Shown one piece after another: positions 54,725 through 63,170 of a stretch of 64,000 nucleotides of DNA (positions are counted from its first letter, which is position 1; each line of letters opens with the position of its first letter). This DNA is from Streptomyces sp. SID12488 (GTDB lineage Bacteria; Actinomycetota; Actinomycetes; Streptomycetales; Streptomycetaceae). The notes under the pieces were generated by a model that saw nothing but the letters and a program-made list of their open reading frames with translations, made no database searches and had not been told where the DNA came from. A program made the position numbers and the translations under genes. Location of the stretch: assembly GCF_010548275.1 (NCBI RefSeq), contig NZ_JAAGLT010000040.1:1-64000 (forward strand). The letters are read 5' to 3'.

Positions 54725-55378
54725 TCAGTACTCGTACGCGTCGTGATGGCGCACGCCTTCGCCGCCCAAGGGCGTTGCCAAGGGCGCTCCCGGGGGCATG
54801 AGGTCCAGGAAGCTGGTCGCCGAGCCTAGACCGTCGAGGCCGCGTCCGTACGCCGAGTACGTGTGGAAGACCTGGTCACGGTCCCGCAGGAAACAGCTCA
54901 CGCCGGACCGCTCGACGGTCTCCCCCGCGCTGTCGGGCGTCACCGGGAAGTCATGGTCGAAGTCGTTGCCGTACGACGAATACCACGGCACCGTCCACCC
55001 CATGCGCGCCTTGAACGGCAGGATCCGCGTGTACGGCGCCCGGGACACGACCGCGAACGAGGCGTCGCGTGCCCACAGGTGCGCGAGGTGACCGACGTTG
55101 TCGAGGAACTCCGAGCAGCCGGGGCAGCCCTCGGTCGACTCGGGGGCGAACATGAAGTGGTGGACGAGGAGCCGACGGCGGCCCTCGAAGAGGTCGCGCA
55201 GGGTCGCCTTGCCGTCGCCGCCCTCGAACACGTATTCCGCGTCGACCTCGACCATGGGCAGCTCGCGCCGCTCGGCGCCCAGCGCGTCACGCGCGCGCGT
55301 GACGACCTCCTCCTTGACCAGCAACGCCTCGCGTGCCGCCCGCCACTCGTCGCGCGAAACGATCCGCGGAAGTGTCAT
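54725..55378 (-). CDS. DUF899 thioredoxin-family protein
   Basis: A 217-aa protein of the DUF899 family, a thioredoxin-like fold. The motif FMFAPESTEGCPGCSEFLDNVGHL holds a CPGC redox pair, preceded by KATLRDLFEGRRRLLVHH and followed by FAVVSRAPYTRILPFKARMGWTVPWYSSYGNDFDHDF, all family-typical. Likely a cytoplasmic redox protein with unknown substrate. ATG 55378 (MTLPRIVSRDEW) is the normal family start. Confidence 0.9.
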   Translation of the reverse strand: MTLPRIVSRDEWRAAREALLVKEEVVTRARDALGAERRELPMVEVDAEYVFEGGDGKATLRDLFEGRRRLLVHHFMFAPESTEGCPGCSEFLDNVGHLAHLWARDASFAVVSRAPYTRILPFKARMGWTVPWYSSYGNDFDHDFPVTPDSAGETVERSGVSCFLRDRDQVFHTYSAYGRGLDGLGSATSFLDLMPPGAPLATPLGGEGVRHHDAYEY

Positions 55379-55466
55379 CGCCCCTCCATGCCCTGTCGTG
55401 GAACGGTCCGTTCTCAGGGGTGGACCGGCGGGGCACGCGAAACTCATCGGCGTCGGCGGAAGGTAT

Positions 55467-56843
55467 TCAGACGTCGTACTCCTGGATCCGCCTGCCGTGG
55501 CTCCGGTCGACGAGCGCGGGCAGCCGCTCCGTCAGCTCCCGGACGACTCCCGGCACATCGAGGGTCAGCAGCTCGCGGTCGCGCATGAGGACGCGGCCGT
55601 CGACGATCGTCGTACGGACGTCCGAGGAGCGGGCACTGTGGACGAGGGTGGCGGCGAGGTCGTGCACGGGCTGGGTGTGCGGCCCGGTGAGGTCCACGAG
55701 GATGATGTCGGCCTTCCTGCCCGGCGCCAGGCTGCCGATCCGCTCGCCGAGGCCCACCGCCCGCGCGCTCTGCAGCGTGGCGTGGTGCAGTGCCTGCCGG
55801 GAGGTCAGCCAGCGGGGATCGCCCTCGGCCGACTTCTGGACCAGCGAGGTCAGCGCCATGGACTCCCACACGTCGAGCGAGCTGTTGGAGGCGGCGCCGT
55901 CGGTGGCGAGTCCGACGGGGACGCCGATCTCGCGCAGGGCGCGCACCGGAGTGGTGGTGGGCCAGGCGAACCTTAGGTATCCGCGGGGCGCGGTCGCCAC
56001 GGCCGTACGTCCGTTCGTGCGCTCCAGTACGGGCAGGTCGCGCTCGATGATGCCGGTGCCGTGCGCGATGAGGACGTCGAGGTCGCCGGCCAGGATGCCG
56101 GTGCGGGCCAGGACCTCGATCGGGGTGAGACCGTGCCGGGCGAGGCTGGTTTCGGTCTGGTCGCGGTTCTCGGCGGCGTGGATGTGCACGGGCAGGCCGT
56201 GTTCACGGGCGAGGTCGGCGGTGGCGGCGAGGTCTGCGTCGTCGACTGTGTACGGGGCGTGCGGGGCGAGAGCGGTGGTGATGCGGCCACCGGCGCCGCC
56301 CCGATGCCGTAGCGCGAACTCCAGCGACTTCTCGCGCCCTTGGGGCCCCTGCGAGGAGAAGTACGCCTCCCCGAGGTGCGCCCGGATCCCGCACTCCTCG
56401 ACCACCGCGGCGACGGTGTCCATCGAGAAGTAGTGGTCGGCGAAGCAGGTGACACCACCGCGGATCATCTCGGCACAGGCGAGCCGCGCGCCCAGCTCCA
56501 CGTCGATGTCGGTGAGGTTGGACTCGATCGGCCACACGACGTCGTTGAACCACTCCTCGGTGGGAAGGTCCTCGGCGATCCCGCGCAGCGCGACCATCGG
56601 GGCGTGCGTATGGCAGTTGATGAGCCCCGGCATGGCCAACTGCCCGCGCGCGTCGATGCGTTCGCGGGCGTCCGGGAGATCGACGCCGACGCCGATCGCC
56701 TCGATGATCCCTCCCCGTACGGCGATCGAGGCGTTCTCGGCGAACTCGATCCGTTCACCGGCGCCGGTGTCCGCGTCGGTGTGGAGGAGAGCGGTGCAGC
56801 CGGTGATGACGAGATCCGCGGGAGCAGCGGGAGAAGGCGTCAT
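55467..56843 (-). CDS. Amidohydrolase (SAH/MTA or guanine-deaminase-like)
   Basis: A 458-aa metallo-amidohydrolase. Metal ligands: His-x-His in MPGLINCHTHAPM, His in ITTALAPHAPYTV, His in PVHIHAAENRDQ and Asp in VGLATDGAASNSS. The order fits the SsnA/TrzN/MtaD group, which deaminates S-adenosylhomocysteine, 5'-methylthioadenosine, 8-oxoguanine or related heterocycles. The exact substrate is not certain. ATG 56843 (MTPSPAAPADLVITGC) is chosen over an open upstream frame without similarity. Monocistronic; divergent from the next gene. Confidence 0.87.
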   Translation of the reverse strand: MTPSPAAPADLVITGCTALLHTDADTGAGERIEFAENASIAVRGGIIEAIGVGVDLPDARERIDARGQLAMPGLINCHTHAPMVALRGIAEDLPTEEWFNDVVWPIESNLTDIDVELGARLACAEMIRGGVTCFADHYFSMDTVAAVVEECGIRAHLGEAYFSSQGPQGREKSLEFALRHRGGAGGRITTALAPHAPYTVDDADLAATADLAREHGLPVHIHAAENRDQTETSLARHGLTPIEVLARTGILAGDLDVLIAHGTGIIERDLPVLERTNGRTAVATAPRGYLRFAWPTTTPVRALREIGVPVGLATDGAASNSSLDVWESMALTSLVQKSAEGDPRWLTSRQALHHATLQSARAVGLGERIGSLAPGRKADIILVDLTGPHTQPVHDLAATLVHSARSSDVRTTIVDGRVLMRDRELLTLDVPGVVRELTERLPALVDRSHGRRIQEYDV

Positions 56844-56991
56844 GCGGCCACCGTACGGCGCGGTCGTGCCGGTGGGCGACGTGAACCGCGCATCCCGGCG
56901 CAGCCCTGTCGCCGGGGGCGGCGGCGCGGGCACGCTGGACACATCACCGCTGCAACTCGCGGAACCTGCTGGGACTTGAGGGGGAGCCGGC

Positions 56992-57942
56992 ATGCTCGTC
57001 GCCACCTGGAACCTGGAGAACCTCTACCGCCCGGGCGGCCCGTCCGGCCCGAAGGACGAGGCGGCGTACGAGGCGAAACTCGCCGCCCTCGCCGCCGTGA
57101 TCACGGAACTCGATCCGACGTTGCTCGCCGTCCAGGAGGTCGGGGACACCGAGGCGCTGCGCGATCTGGTCGATCTGCTGGGCAGCGGCTGGAGCGTCGC
57201 GACCTCGCGGCTCCCGGACAGCCGGGGTATCCGGGTCGGTTTCCTCGGCCGCGTGCCGTTCGAGGTGCTCGCCGACACGAACGCGTTCCCGCCGAAGCTG
57301 GCTCCGGTGCAGGTGGACGACTCGGGCCTGGAGATCTCCGTGGCGGGCCGCGGTTTCCTGGCGGTGGAGGCCGACATCGGGGGCATGCCGTTGCGGGCGG
57401 CCGTCGCCCATCTGAAGTCGAAGCTGCTGTCGTATCCGAACGGCCGCTTCCAGCCCCATGACGAGGGCGAGCGGGCCCGCTTCGGCGCGTACGCCCTGTA
57501 CCGGCGCACCGCTGAGGCGACCGCGCTGCGGGCCCTCGCCGACGACCTGCTGGCCGACGAGGGCCGTACCCGGGACGTGATGGTCCTGGGCGATCTGAAC
57601 GACGAGGTGCAGGCGGCGACCACCCAGATCCTGCTGGGCCCGCCCGGCTCGGAGATCGGCACGCCCGGCTACGACCACGACGACAAGGGCGACGCGACGC
57701 GGCTGTGGGACGTGGCCCCGCTCATTCCGGCCGGACAACGTTACTCGCGGATCAACTCGGGGCGCCGCGAACTGATCGACCACGTCCTCCTGAGCCACCG
57801 CCTGGTCCACCGCGCGACGGAGGCGGGCACGGGCCTGCCGGGAACCGGGGCACCCGCCCTCCCGTCGGTCGGCCCGGACCCGGAGGCCCGGCGAGACGCA
57901 CCGGGCTCGGACCACGCGCCGGTATGGGTACGCATCGACTGA
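56992..57942 (+). CDS. Endonuclease/exonuclease/phosphatase-family protein
   Basis: A 316-aa protein of the DNase I-like EEP superfamily. Metal and catalytic motifs: LVATWNLENLYR (Asn), LAVQEVGD (Glu), RAAVAHLKSK (His), DVMVLGDLNDEVQ (Asp/Asn) and GSDHAPVWVRID (Asp/His). No signal peptide is visible, so it is cytoplasmic. It could be a nuclease or a phosphodiesterase/phosphatase. ATG 56992 follows a good GGGGGAG site. It converges on the FUSC gene with 25 bp between stops. Confidence 0.88.
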   Translation: MLVATWNLENLYRPGGPSGPKDEAAYEAKLAALAAVITELDPTLLAVQEVGDTEALRDLVDLLGSGWSVATSRLPDSRGIRVGFLGRVPFEVLADTNAFPPKLAPVQVDDSGLEISVAGRGFLAVEADIGGMPLRAAVAHLKSKLLSYPNGRFQPHDEGERARFGAYALYRRTAEATALRALADDLLADEGRTRDVMVLGDLNDEVQAATTQILLGPPGSEIGTPGYDHDDKGDATRLWDVAPLIPAGQRYSRINSGRRELIDHVLLSHRLVHRATEAGTGLPGTGAPALPSVGPDPEARRDAPGSDHAPVWVRID

Positions 57943-57967
57943 CACGACGACCGACGCGGAATCGCCC

Positions 57968-59833
57968 TCAGCCCGCGAGAGGCGTCTCACCCGCGCGCGG
58001 GACACGCGTCCGCAGCCCGGCGCGCTCACGCCGTTCGGCGAGTTCGTCCAGGAGTTCGGAGAGGCGTTCGGTGTGCCGGCGGCTGAGGCGTCCGGTGTCG
58101 TCTAGGTGGACGGCACAGGCGGTCGCCGTGTCGACAAGTCGTTCGAGGGTGGCGGCGACCTCCTCCGTGCCCTCGGTGTGCCGTGCCAGTGCGGGCAGTT
58201 CGGCCGCGGAGTGCGCGATGGCGGTACGGGCCTCGGCGAGCGCGCGATAGGCCTCGCGACGCAGCATCCAGCGCGCGTGCCGGTCGTCCGAGCCGCTCAT
58301 CACATGCTGGAGGTACGCCTGCGCGGCCTCGGCGGCCCGCGCCAGCCGCGCCCGCACTCCTCCGCCGCGCTGCCCGGGCATCGGCAGATGTCCGACGATG
58401 AGTACGAGGGCACAGGCGACCAGCGTCTCGAGGATCCGGCTCCACGACGCCTGGGGTTCGCCGCCCACCATCACGAGGGCGAGCACCAGCACCGTGACGA
58501 CGGCGGTCTGGGCGGCGAAGTGCCGGGTGGCGACCGGGATCAGAGCACCGCACACTGCGACGAGCACGACGAGCCCCCCGGGCCGGGGCAGTACGACGGC
58601 CAGCCCGGCGAACACGACGGCCCCGAGGACGGTCCCGGCCGCCCGGCACAGGACGCGCGAGACAAGCGGCCCCAGATCGGGCTTGACGAGGAAGACCGCG
58701 GTGGCCGGGATCCAGTACCAGTGGGCGTGGTGCGTTGCCTGCGCGACGGCCGCCCCGGCCCCGAAGCAGAGCGCCACCCGCAGCCCGTACTCGCGCCCAC
58801 CGGAGTCGACGGCCGTGCGGAGCAGGGCCGCGACGGTACGGCGCCGCGTGTGCAGGTCGTGCGTGTCGCCGCCCCGGTCGAAGGCGTCGGCGGCGTGCAG
58901 CAGCGCGTCGTCGAGGGCTCGCAGCCCCGGCGCGGAGCGGGCGGGGGCGGGCAGCGGCCCGGTGTGCGTGTTGGTCCGTACGGCTGCGGCGAGGCGCCGG
59001 GGCCCTTCCGCCACGCGCGCGTGGAGGGCGTCCCCGGTCCAGGCGAGGGCGGTCGCGGCCTCGGCGAGGGGCAGCGCGGCGGCGTACTGGGTGCGCAGTC
59101 GCCGCTCGTCCCTGGAACTGGAGTACTGGCGGAGCCGGGGTCCGCCGAGGGCGTCCTGGGCGTGGTCGAGCGCGGCGGTGAGTGCCACGCGCCGGGACCC
59201 TGCCTGGCCCGTACCGGCGGCGTCGAGGAGATCGGCGACGGCGTCGTACACGGCGGCGACAGCGGCACGTTCCCCGTCGAAGCGGAAGTCACCGGCGCCA
59301 CCGCCGGGCGTGGGCAGCGCGAGCCGCAGGGCGAGCAGCCAGCCGGCACCCGCGACGAAGAACAGCGCCCGTTCCCAGCCGGGCTCGGGCAACGGCATCC
59401 CGGCCCCGATGGCGGCGGCGACCAGCAGTTGCGTACCGGCGCCGGACGCGACGGGCCCGATGGCGCTGATGCCTCCCGCGACGAGCCCGAGGACGGTGAG
59501 GAGAAGGGTCAGCGGTACGGCTCCGAACTGCTGTCCGGCATACGTGCCGACGACCAGTCCGACAGCCCCCGCCGACGCGGGCATGCCGAGTCGCCTGACG
59601 GAGGAACGCCGGCTGCCCGGCCGGTCGTTGATCCCGGCGAGCATGGCACCGAGCGCGGCGACGACACCGAGGGAGGTCCGGTCGGCCAGCACTCCGGCCA
59701 GCAGCAACGGCCCGGCGGCCAGCGCACCCCGGACGACCGCGTTCCAGGGCACGGGCCCCCGCTGGGCGCGCAGCGCGTGGGCGAGCCAGGGCGGCAGGGC
59801 GAGACGCGGGCGCGTGCTGCTGGGGCGTGACAC
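57968..59833 (-). CDS. FUSC-family membrane protein (aromatic acid exporter-like)
   Basis: A 621-aa membrane protein with two hydrophobic blocks: about residues 25-170 (GALAAGPLLLAGVLADRTSLGVVAALGAMLAG; AAAIGAGMPLP) and 355-480 (LRVALCFGAGAAVAQATHHAHWYWIPATAVFLVKPDLGPLVSRVLCRAAGTVLGA). The second block matches FUSC/ArAE-type proteins that export fusaric or hydroxybenzoic acids. Long cytoplasmic linkers follow each block. The start is ATG 59833. The substrate is unknown. Confidence 0.88.
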   Translation of the reverse strand: MSRPSSTRPRLALPPWLAHALRAQRGPVPWNAVVRGALAAGPLLLAGVLADRTSLGVVAALGAMLAGINDRPGSRRSSVRRLGMPASAGAVGLVVGTYAGQQFGAVPLTLLLTVLGLVAGGISAIGPVASGAGTQLLVAAAIGAGMPLPEPGWERALFFVAGAGWLLALRLALPTPGGGAGDFRFDGERAAVAAVYDAVADLLDAAGTGQAGSRRVALTAALDHAQDALGGPRLRQYSSSRDERRLRTQYAAALPLAEAATALAWTGDALHARVAEGPRRLAAAVRTNTHTGPLPAPARSAPGLRALDDALLHAADAFDRGGDTHDLHTRRRTVAALLRTAVDSGGREYGLRVALCFGAGAAVAQATHHAHWYWIPATAVFLVKPDLGPLVSRVLCRAAGTVLGAVVFAGLAVVLPRPGGLVVLVAVCGALIPVATRHFAAQTAVVTVLVLALVMVGGEPQASWSRILETLVACALVLIVGHLPMPGQRGGGVRARLARAAEAAQAYLQHVMSGSDDRHARWMLRREAYRALAEARTAIAHSAAELPALARHTEGTEEVAATLERLVDTATACAVHLDDTGRLSRRHTERLSELLDELAERRERAGLRTRVPRAGETPLAG

Positions 59834-60189
59834 AGGGCTCCTGTCGGGCGAGGGCGGGGGTGCGATGCCTTCGGGCGACGTCGGCCGGGCTGTGATGTCC
59901 AGCGTAGATCGGGTCGGTGGAGGAGTCGGGGCGCGCGTGTTTCGGGGAGGTGACGGTCCTCGGGAAACCCGCGTTCTTTATGAACGCAACGCGGCCACCC
60001 CCCATAGGTCAGAGCCTTTCTGACGGTAGTTGAGGGCGCGGCGGCAACGGACACGGTGTTGTCCTGACCAACTGAGAGCGAACAGTTCGGCTCCTTGGTC
60101 CAGGGCGGCTCGGGTGATTGTCAGTGGTGGGCGCTTCAATGGGAGGTGTCGTCACAGAACGTCACGACGGAGCTACGGGGGAGGTAGCC
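59834..60189. other. Divergent intergenic region
   Basis: A 356-bp gap between the FUSC gene and the rightward unknown gene. It has a TCAGA-5nt-TCTGA inverted repeat at about 60009-60023 and the partial damage-type element at 60118-60140. No other gene or repeat is recognised. Confidence 0.5.
60118..60140 (+). promoter_or_regulatory. Partial DNA-damage-type element upstream of an unknown gene
   Basis: TTGTCAGTG (60118-60126), 8-nt spacer, TTCAAT (60135-60140). The upstream half is perfect and the spacing exact; the -10 has T for A at position 2. It lies 50 nt before ATG 60190. Confidence 0.48.
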
Positions 60190-60891
60190 ATGGCTTGCCA
60201 TGCCAGTGATCAGAGCTACGAGGACAGTCGGGAACCTCAGGACTGTCAGAACGACCAAGGCTACGAGGAGGACGGGCAGCGGTACGTCTCCTTGGCGGGA
60301 CTGCGGGCTCGCGGCTGGACCGGCGGGATGGTGCACCGGCTGCTCGGGACACCGGACCGCCTCAGCGTCAATCCGCGGCTCCGGGCGGCGCCACAGGTCA
60401 GGCTGTACCGCGTCGAGCGGGTCACGGCGGCCGAGCGGACCGACGAGTACCGGCGGGTGGCGGAATCCTCGGCGCGACGGTCGGAGGCCGTGCGGAACGC
60501 CGTACAGCGTCGGCGGCTGGAGATTCTGGAACGGATCAGGACCGAGCCGATCGAGGTGCCGCGTCTGGATCCGGGCAGGCTGGCCCTGCGAGCGGTGGAA
60601 CACGGGGCTCGACGGGTGGCGGCGACCGACGACCCGATCGAGCCGGCCGACGGCGACTCCGCGCAGCGGACGGGCAATGTCGGCCGTGCCTCCCTCGCCC
60701 CCTGGAAGGTCGCCTATCTGCGGCACCGGATGAGTCACTACGACCAGTTGCTGGACGGTCTGCCGGGAGGCGAGCGGGATTCCGGTCGGGCCGAGGCCGC
60801 GGAACTGCTCCGCCGACGGATCTGCGCAGCCATCGCCGAGGCGTACCCACCACTTGAACAGGAGTGCGAGAGGCAAACGCGCGACCAATGA
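60190..60891 (+). CDS. Conserved protein of unknown function (233 aa)
   Basis: I do not recognise a named family. The N-terminus is acidic and low-complexity; residues 30-75 (RYVSLAGLRARGWTGGMVHRLLGTPDRLSVNPRLRAAPQVRLYRVERVTAAERT) look like a small winged or MerR-like DNA-binding segment, where a helix-turn-helix is followed by a wing. A helical middle (EYRRVAESSARRSEAVRNAVQRRRLEILERI) and a C-terminal helix pair (LAPWKVAYLRHRMSHYDQLLDGLPGG) follow. ATG 60190 has GGGAGG upstream. The partial damage-type promoter hints at stress induction. Confidence 0.68.
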   Translation: MACHASDQSYEDSREPQDCQNDQGYEEDGQRYVSLAGLRARGWTGGMVHRLLGTPDRLSVNPRLRAAPQVRLYRVERVTAAERTDEYRRVAESSARRSEAVRNAVQRRRLEILERIRTEPIEVPRLDPGRLALRAVEHGARRVAATDDPIEPADGDSAQRTGNVGRASLAPWKVAYLRHRMSHYDQLLDGLPGGERDSGRAEAAELLRRRICAAIAEAYPPLEQECERQTRDQ

Positions 60892-60964
60892 GCGGGTCCA
60901 CCGCAAAGGTGAACCCCCAGGTGAGATCCCCTCCCGGACCGGACAGGCACACCACCCACGTCCC

Positions 60965-60970
60965 TACGCT
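60965..60970 (+). promoter_or_regulatory. Candidate -10 for a leaderless GNAT transcript
   Basis: TACGCT ends 6 nt before the ATG at 60977 (spacer CCGGCC). No ribosome-binding site is visible, which fits a leaderless start. Confidence 0.4.
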
Positions 60971-60976
60971 CCGGCC

Positions 60977-61936
60977 ATGGAAGATGATCTCGCCCTGCGC
61001 GTACACGAACGCCTGTCGGCGTGCCCCGGCCTGCGCCTGGTCGGGCCCGCCGAAGGACAGCGGTTCGCACGCTGGGACCTGGCCTCACTCGCCGAGGGCG
61101 CCCTCGGCGAGTGCGCGGATCCGGACTCGATCACGGCCTCGCACGAGAAGCGGTTACGCCTCCGGCTGGGGGCGTCCGGACGGGAGTACGAACACGACGA
61201 CGACTACTGCAGGAGGTACTGGATCTGGGACTCCACCGAAGACAAGGAAGTCGGTCGGCCGAAGGGGCCGCTCGGGACCGTCGCCGTGGACACCTGGCCG
61301 AGCGGCGTGGGGTCGCTGCGCGTCTCCTCGCTGTACGTCCATCCCGTCGCCCGGCGGCGCGGCCTCGCCTCGTCGACGCTGGACACGGTGTACGAGGCGT
61401 GCCGTGCCGAGAGCCTGCACGGATTCCGCCTCGACACCTGCTGGACCTGGCAGCGGAGCGTTCGCTACTACCTCAACCGGGGCCTGTGGGTGACGTCGTG
61501 GAAGCACGCGCTCGGGCTCGCCCGGCTGTCGTATCTACCCCGGTACGAAGTGACGGAGAGCGAGGGCGAGTTGACGTTCCTGGTGGCGGATCCGGGTGCG
61601 TGCGCGCCCGGTGCCATGGTCCCGCTGCTCGTCGCCGATGCCGTCGAGGGGCGGCTGCGGCTGCGGGAGACCGAGCAGTACGCCCGTACCCGCGACGAGT
61701 TGAACGCCGTCCGGTACTACGCGCGGTCGACACTCGCGCTGCATCTCGGCGTGCGCGGACTGCCGTTGGTGAGAGGGAAGGAGGAGTGGGCCGAGGCGGT
61801 CGCGGGCCGCTGGTGCGACATCGGCGACCCGGAGGGGCTCGCGCGCAGGATCGAGGTCTTCGAGCGGGTCGCACGCAACGACGGCTGGCGACTGACGGGC
61901 CTGTACGGCCGGTCGTCCCACTCACGCCACGTCTGA
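60977..61936 (+). CDS. GNAT-family N-acetyltransferase
   Basis: A 319-aa protein. The acetyl-CoA motif A is VSSLYVHPVARRRGLASSTLDTVYE (R/Q-x-x-G-x-G/A pattern as RRRGLA), followed by FRLDTCWTWQRSVRYYLNRGLWV, the motif-B region. The N-terminal 90 and C-terminal 130 residues are extra to the compact GNAT fold, so it may acetylate a larger substrate; this is unknown. The start is ATG 60977 with TACGCT 6 nt before it. Confidence 0.82.
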   Translation: MEDDLALRVHERLSACPGLRLVGPAEGQRFARWDLASLAEGALGECADPDSITASHEKRLRLRLGASGREYEHDDDYCRRYWIWDSTEDKEVGRPKGPLGTVAVDTWPSGVGSLRVSSLYVHPVARRRGLASSTLDTVYEACRAESLHGFRLDTCWTWQRSVRYYLNRGLWVTSWKHALGLARLSYLPRYEVTESEGELTFLVADPGACAPGAMVPLLVADAVEGRLRLRETEQYARTRDELNAVRYYARSTLALHLGVRGLPLVRGKEEWAEAVAGRWCDIGDPEGLARRIEVFERVARNDGWRLTGLYGRSSHSRHV

Positions 61937-62136
61937 CACGCCTCCGGCGGGGCGAAGTGGGGTTGGAGGGAAGCAGCGACCGCAGTACGGCGACAGCCGC
62001 GCGCTCCGGCGGAAATTCGGGTGCGCCCGCCACCCGGCACTCCGCATGATCGGCAGGTTGCCCCGCAGGCGTCCCCGCACGCCCGTCGCCGATCCTCGTC
62101 CCGTCCCGTCCCGTCCCACTGCCCAGGAGTTCGTTC

Positions 62137-62616
62137 ATGCTCAAGCGCGTCACCGTCCCCGGCCTGTTCCCGCCGCCCACGTACTCCCACGCCTCCGTCG
62201 TCGAGGCGGGCACGCGTCTCGCGTTTCTCGCCGGCTCCGTGCCGCTGGACATGGAGGGGCGGATCGTCGGCGTGGGCGATCCCGTGCGACAGGCGGAACA
62301 GGTGATCGTCAATCTGGGTGAGCAACTCCGGGCGGTGGGCAGCGACTTCGAGCATGTCCTGACGACCGATGTGTACGTCGTGAGCGCCGAGCCCAGGGTC
62401 CTGTCCGCCGTCTGGGAGGTCGTCGAGGCGTCCGGTCTTTCCATCGGACCGCATTCGTCGACCCTGATCGGGGTGGCCTGCCTCGGCTACCCCGATCAGT
62501 TGGTGGAGATCACGGCGACGGCAGCCGTCCCGGGGCGGGAAGCGGACCCGGAGACAGATTCGGAGCCAGACTCCAAGGCGGATTCGGAGCCTGCCGGGCA
62601 CGCTGGAGTCCGGTAA
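62137..62616 (+). CDS. RidA (YjgF)-family protein
   Basis: A 159-aa protein. YjgF/RidA blocks: TRLAFLAGSVPLDMEGRIVGVGDPVRQAEQVIVNLGEQLRAVGSDFEHVLTTDVYVVS and SSTLIGVACLGYPDQLVEITATAAVP. RidA hydrolyses reactive enamines and imines; the family catalytic Arg near the C-terminus is not obvious here. An acidic Glu/Asp/Ser-rich tail of about 30 residues (READPETDSEPDSKADSEP) is unusual. It starts at ATG 62137 with AGGAG upstream; four CGTCC repeats lie just before (62097-62116). Confidence 0.83.
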   Translation: MLKRVTVPGLFPPPTYSHASVVEAGTRLAFLAGSVPLDMEGRIVGVGDPVRQAEQVIVNLGEQLRAVGSDFEHVLTTDVYVVSAEPRVLSAVWEVVEASGLSIGPHSSTLIGVACLGYPDQLVEITATAAVPGREADPETDSEPDSKADSEPAGHAGVR

Positions 62617-62660
62617 ATCCAGGTGCGTTCGGCACGGCACCTCTGACAGGCTCCGCCCCC

Positions 62661-63134
62661 GTGACCTCTTCCTCCCCCGGCCCGAAAATCACCCTCCGCC
62701 GTGCGACGGCCGATGATGCCGTCCCCGCGGCCGACGTCCTCCTGCGGTCCAGAGCCGCCGCCCTGCCGACCGTCGCCTGGCCACGGTCCGACGACGAGGT
62801 CCGTGACTACTTCCGGAACGTGGTGGTGCCGTACCGCGAGACCTGGGTCGCGGAGGCGTCGTCCGCCGGCGGGGTCGTCGGCGTGATGGTGCTCGCCGGT
62901 GACGAGGTGTCGCAGCTGTACCTGCTCCCGGACTGGCGTGGGCACGGCATCGGCGACCTTTGCATCGCCTTCGCGAAGGAGAGCAGCCCAGGCCGACTGA
63001 CCCTGTGGACCTTTCAGGTCAACAAGCCCGCCCACCGCTTCTACGAACGCCATGGCTTCGTCGCCGTCGAGTACACGGACGGCAGCGGAAACGAGGAGCG
63101 GGAGCCGGACGTGCGGTACGTCTGGCAGCCGTAG
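62661..63134 (+). CDS. GNAT-family N-acetyltransferase, compact
   Basis: A 157-aa protein. ITLRRATADDAVPAADVLLRS opens the fold; the acetyl-CoA loop is VSQLYLLPDWRGHGIGDLCIAFAKE (RGHGIG); the end FQVNKPAHRFYERHGFVAVEYTDGSGNEEREPDVRYVW is typical of RimI-like GNATs. The start is GTG 62661. It is 45 bp after the RidA gene, so co-transcription is likely. Its substrate is unknown. Confidence 0.88.
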   Translation: MTSSSPGPKITLRRATADDAVPAADVLLRSRAAALPTVAWPRSDDEVRDYFRNVVVPYRETWVAEASSAGGVVGVMVLAGDEVSQLYLLPDWRGHGIGDLCIAFAKESSPGRLTLWTFQVNKPAHRFYERHGFVAVEYTDGSGNEEREPDVRYVWQP

Positions 63135-63170
63135 CCCCCGGTACAGGGGCCTCGCGGGCTCGGCCCAGGC

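Noticed and set aside
62097..62116. Four CGTCC repeats before the RidA gene
   Set aside because: Simple sequence upstream of a ribosome site; too short and simple to claim regulation.
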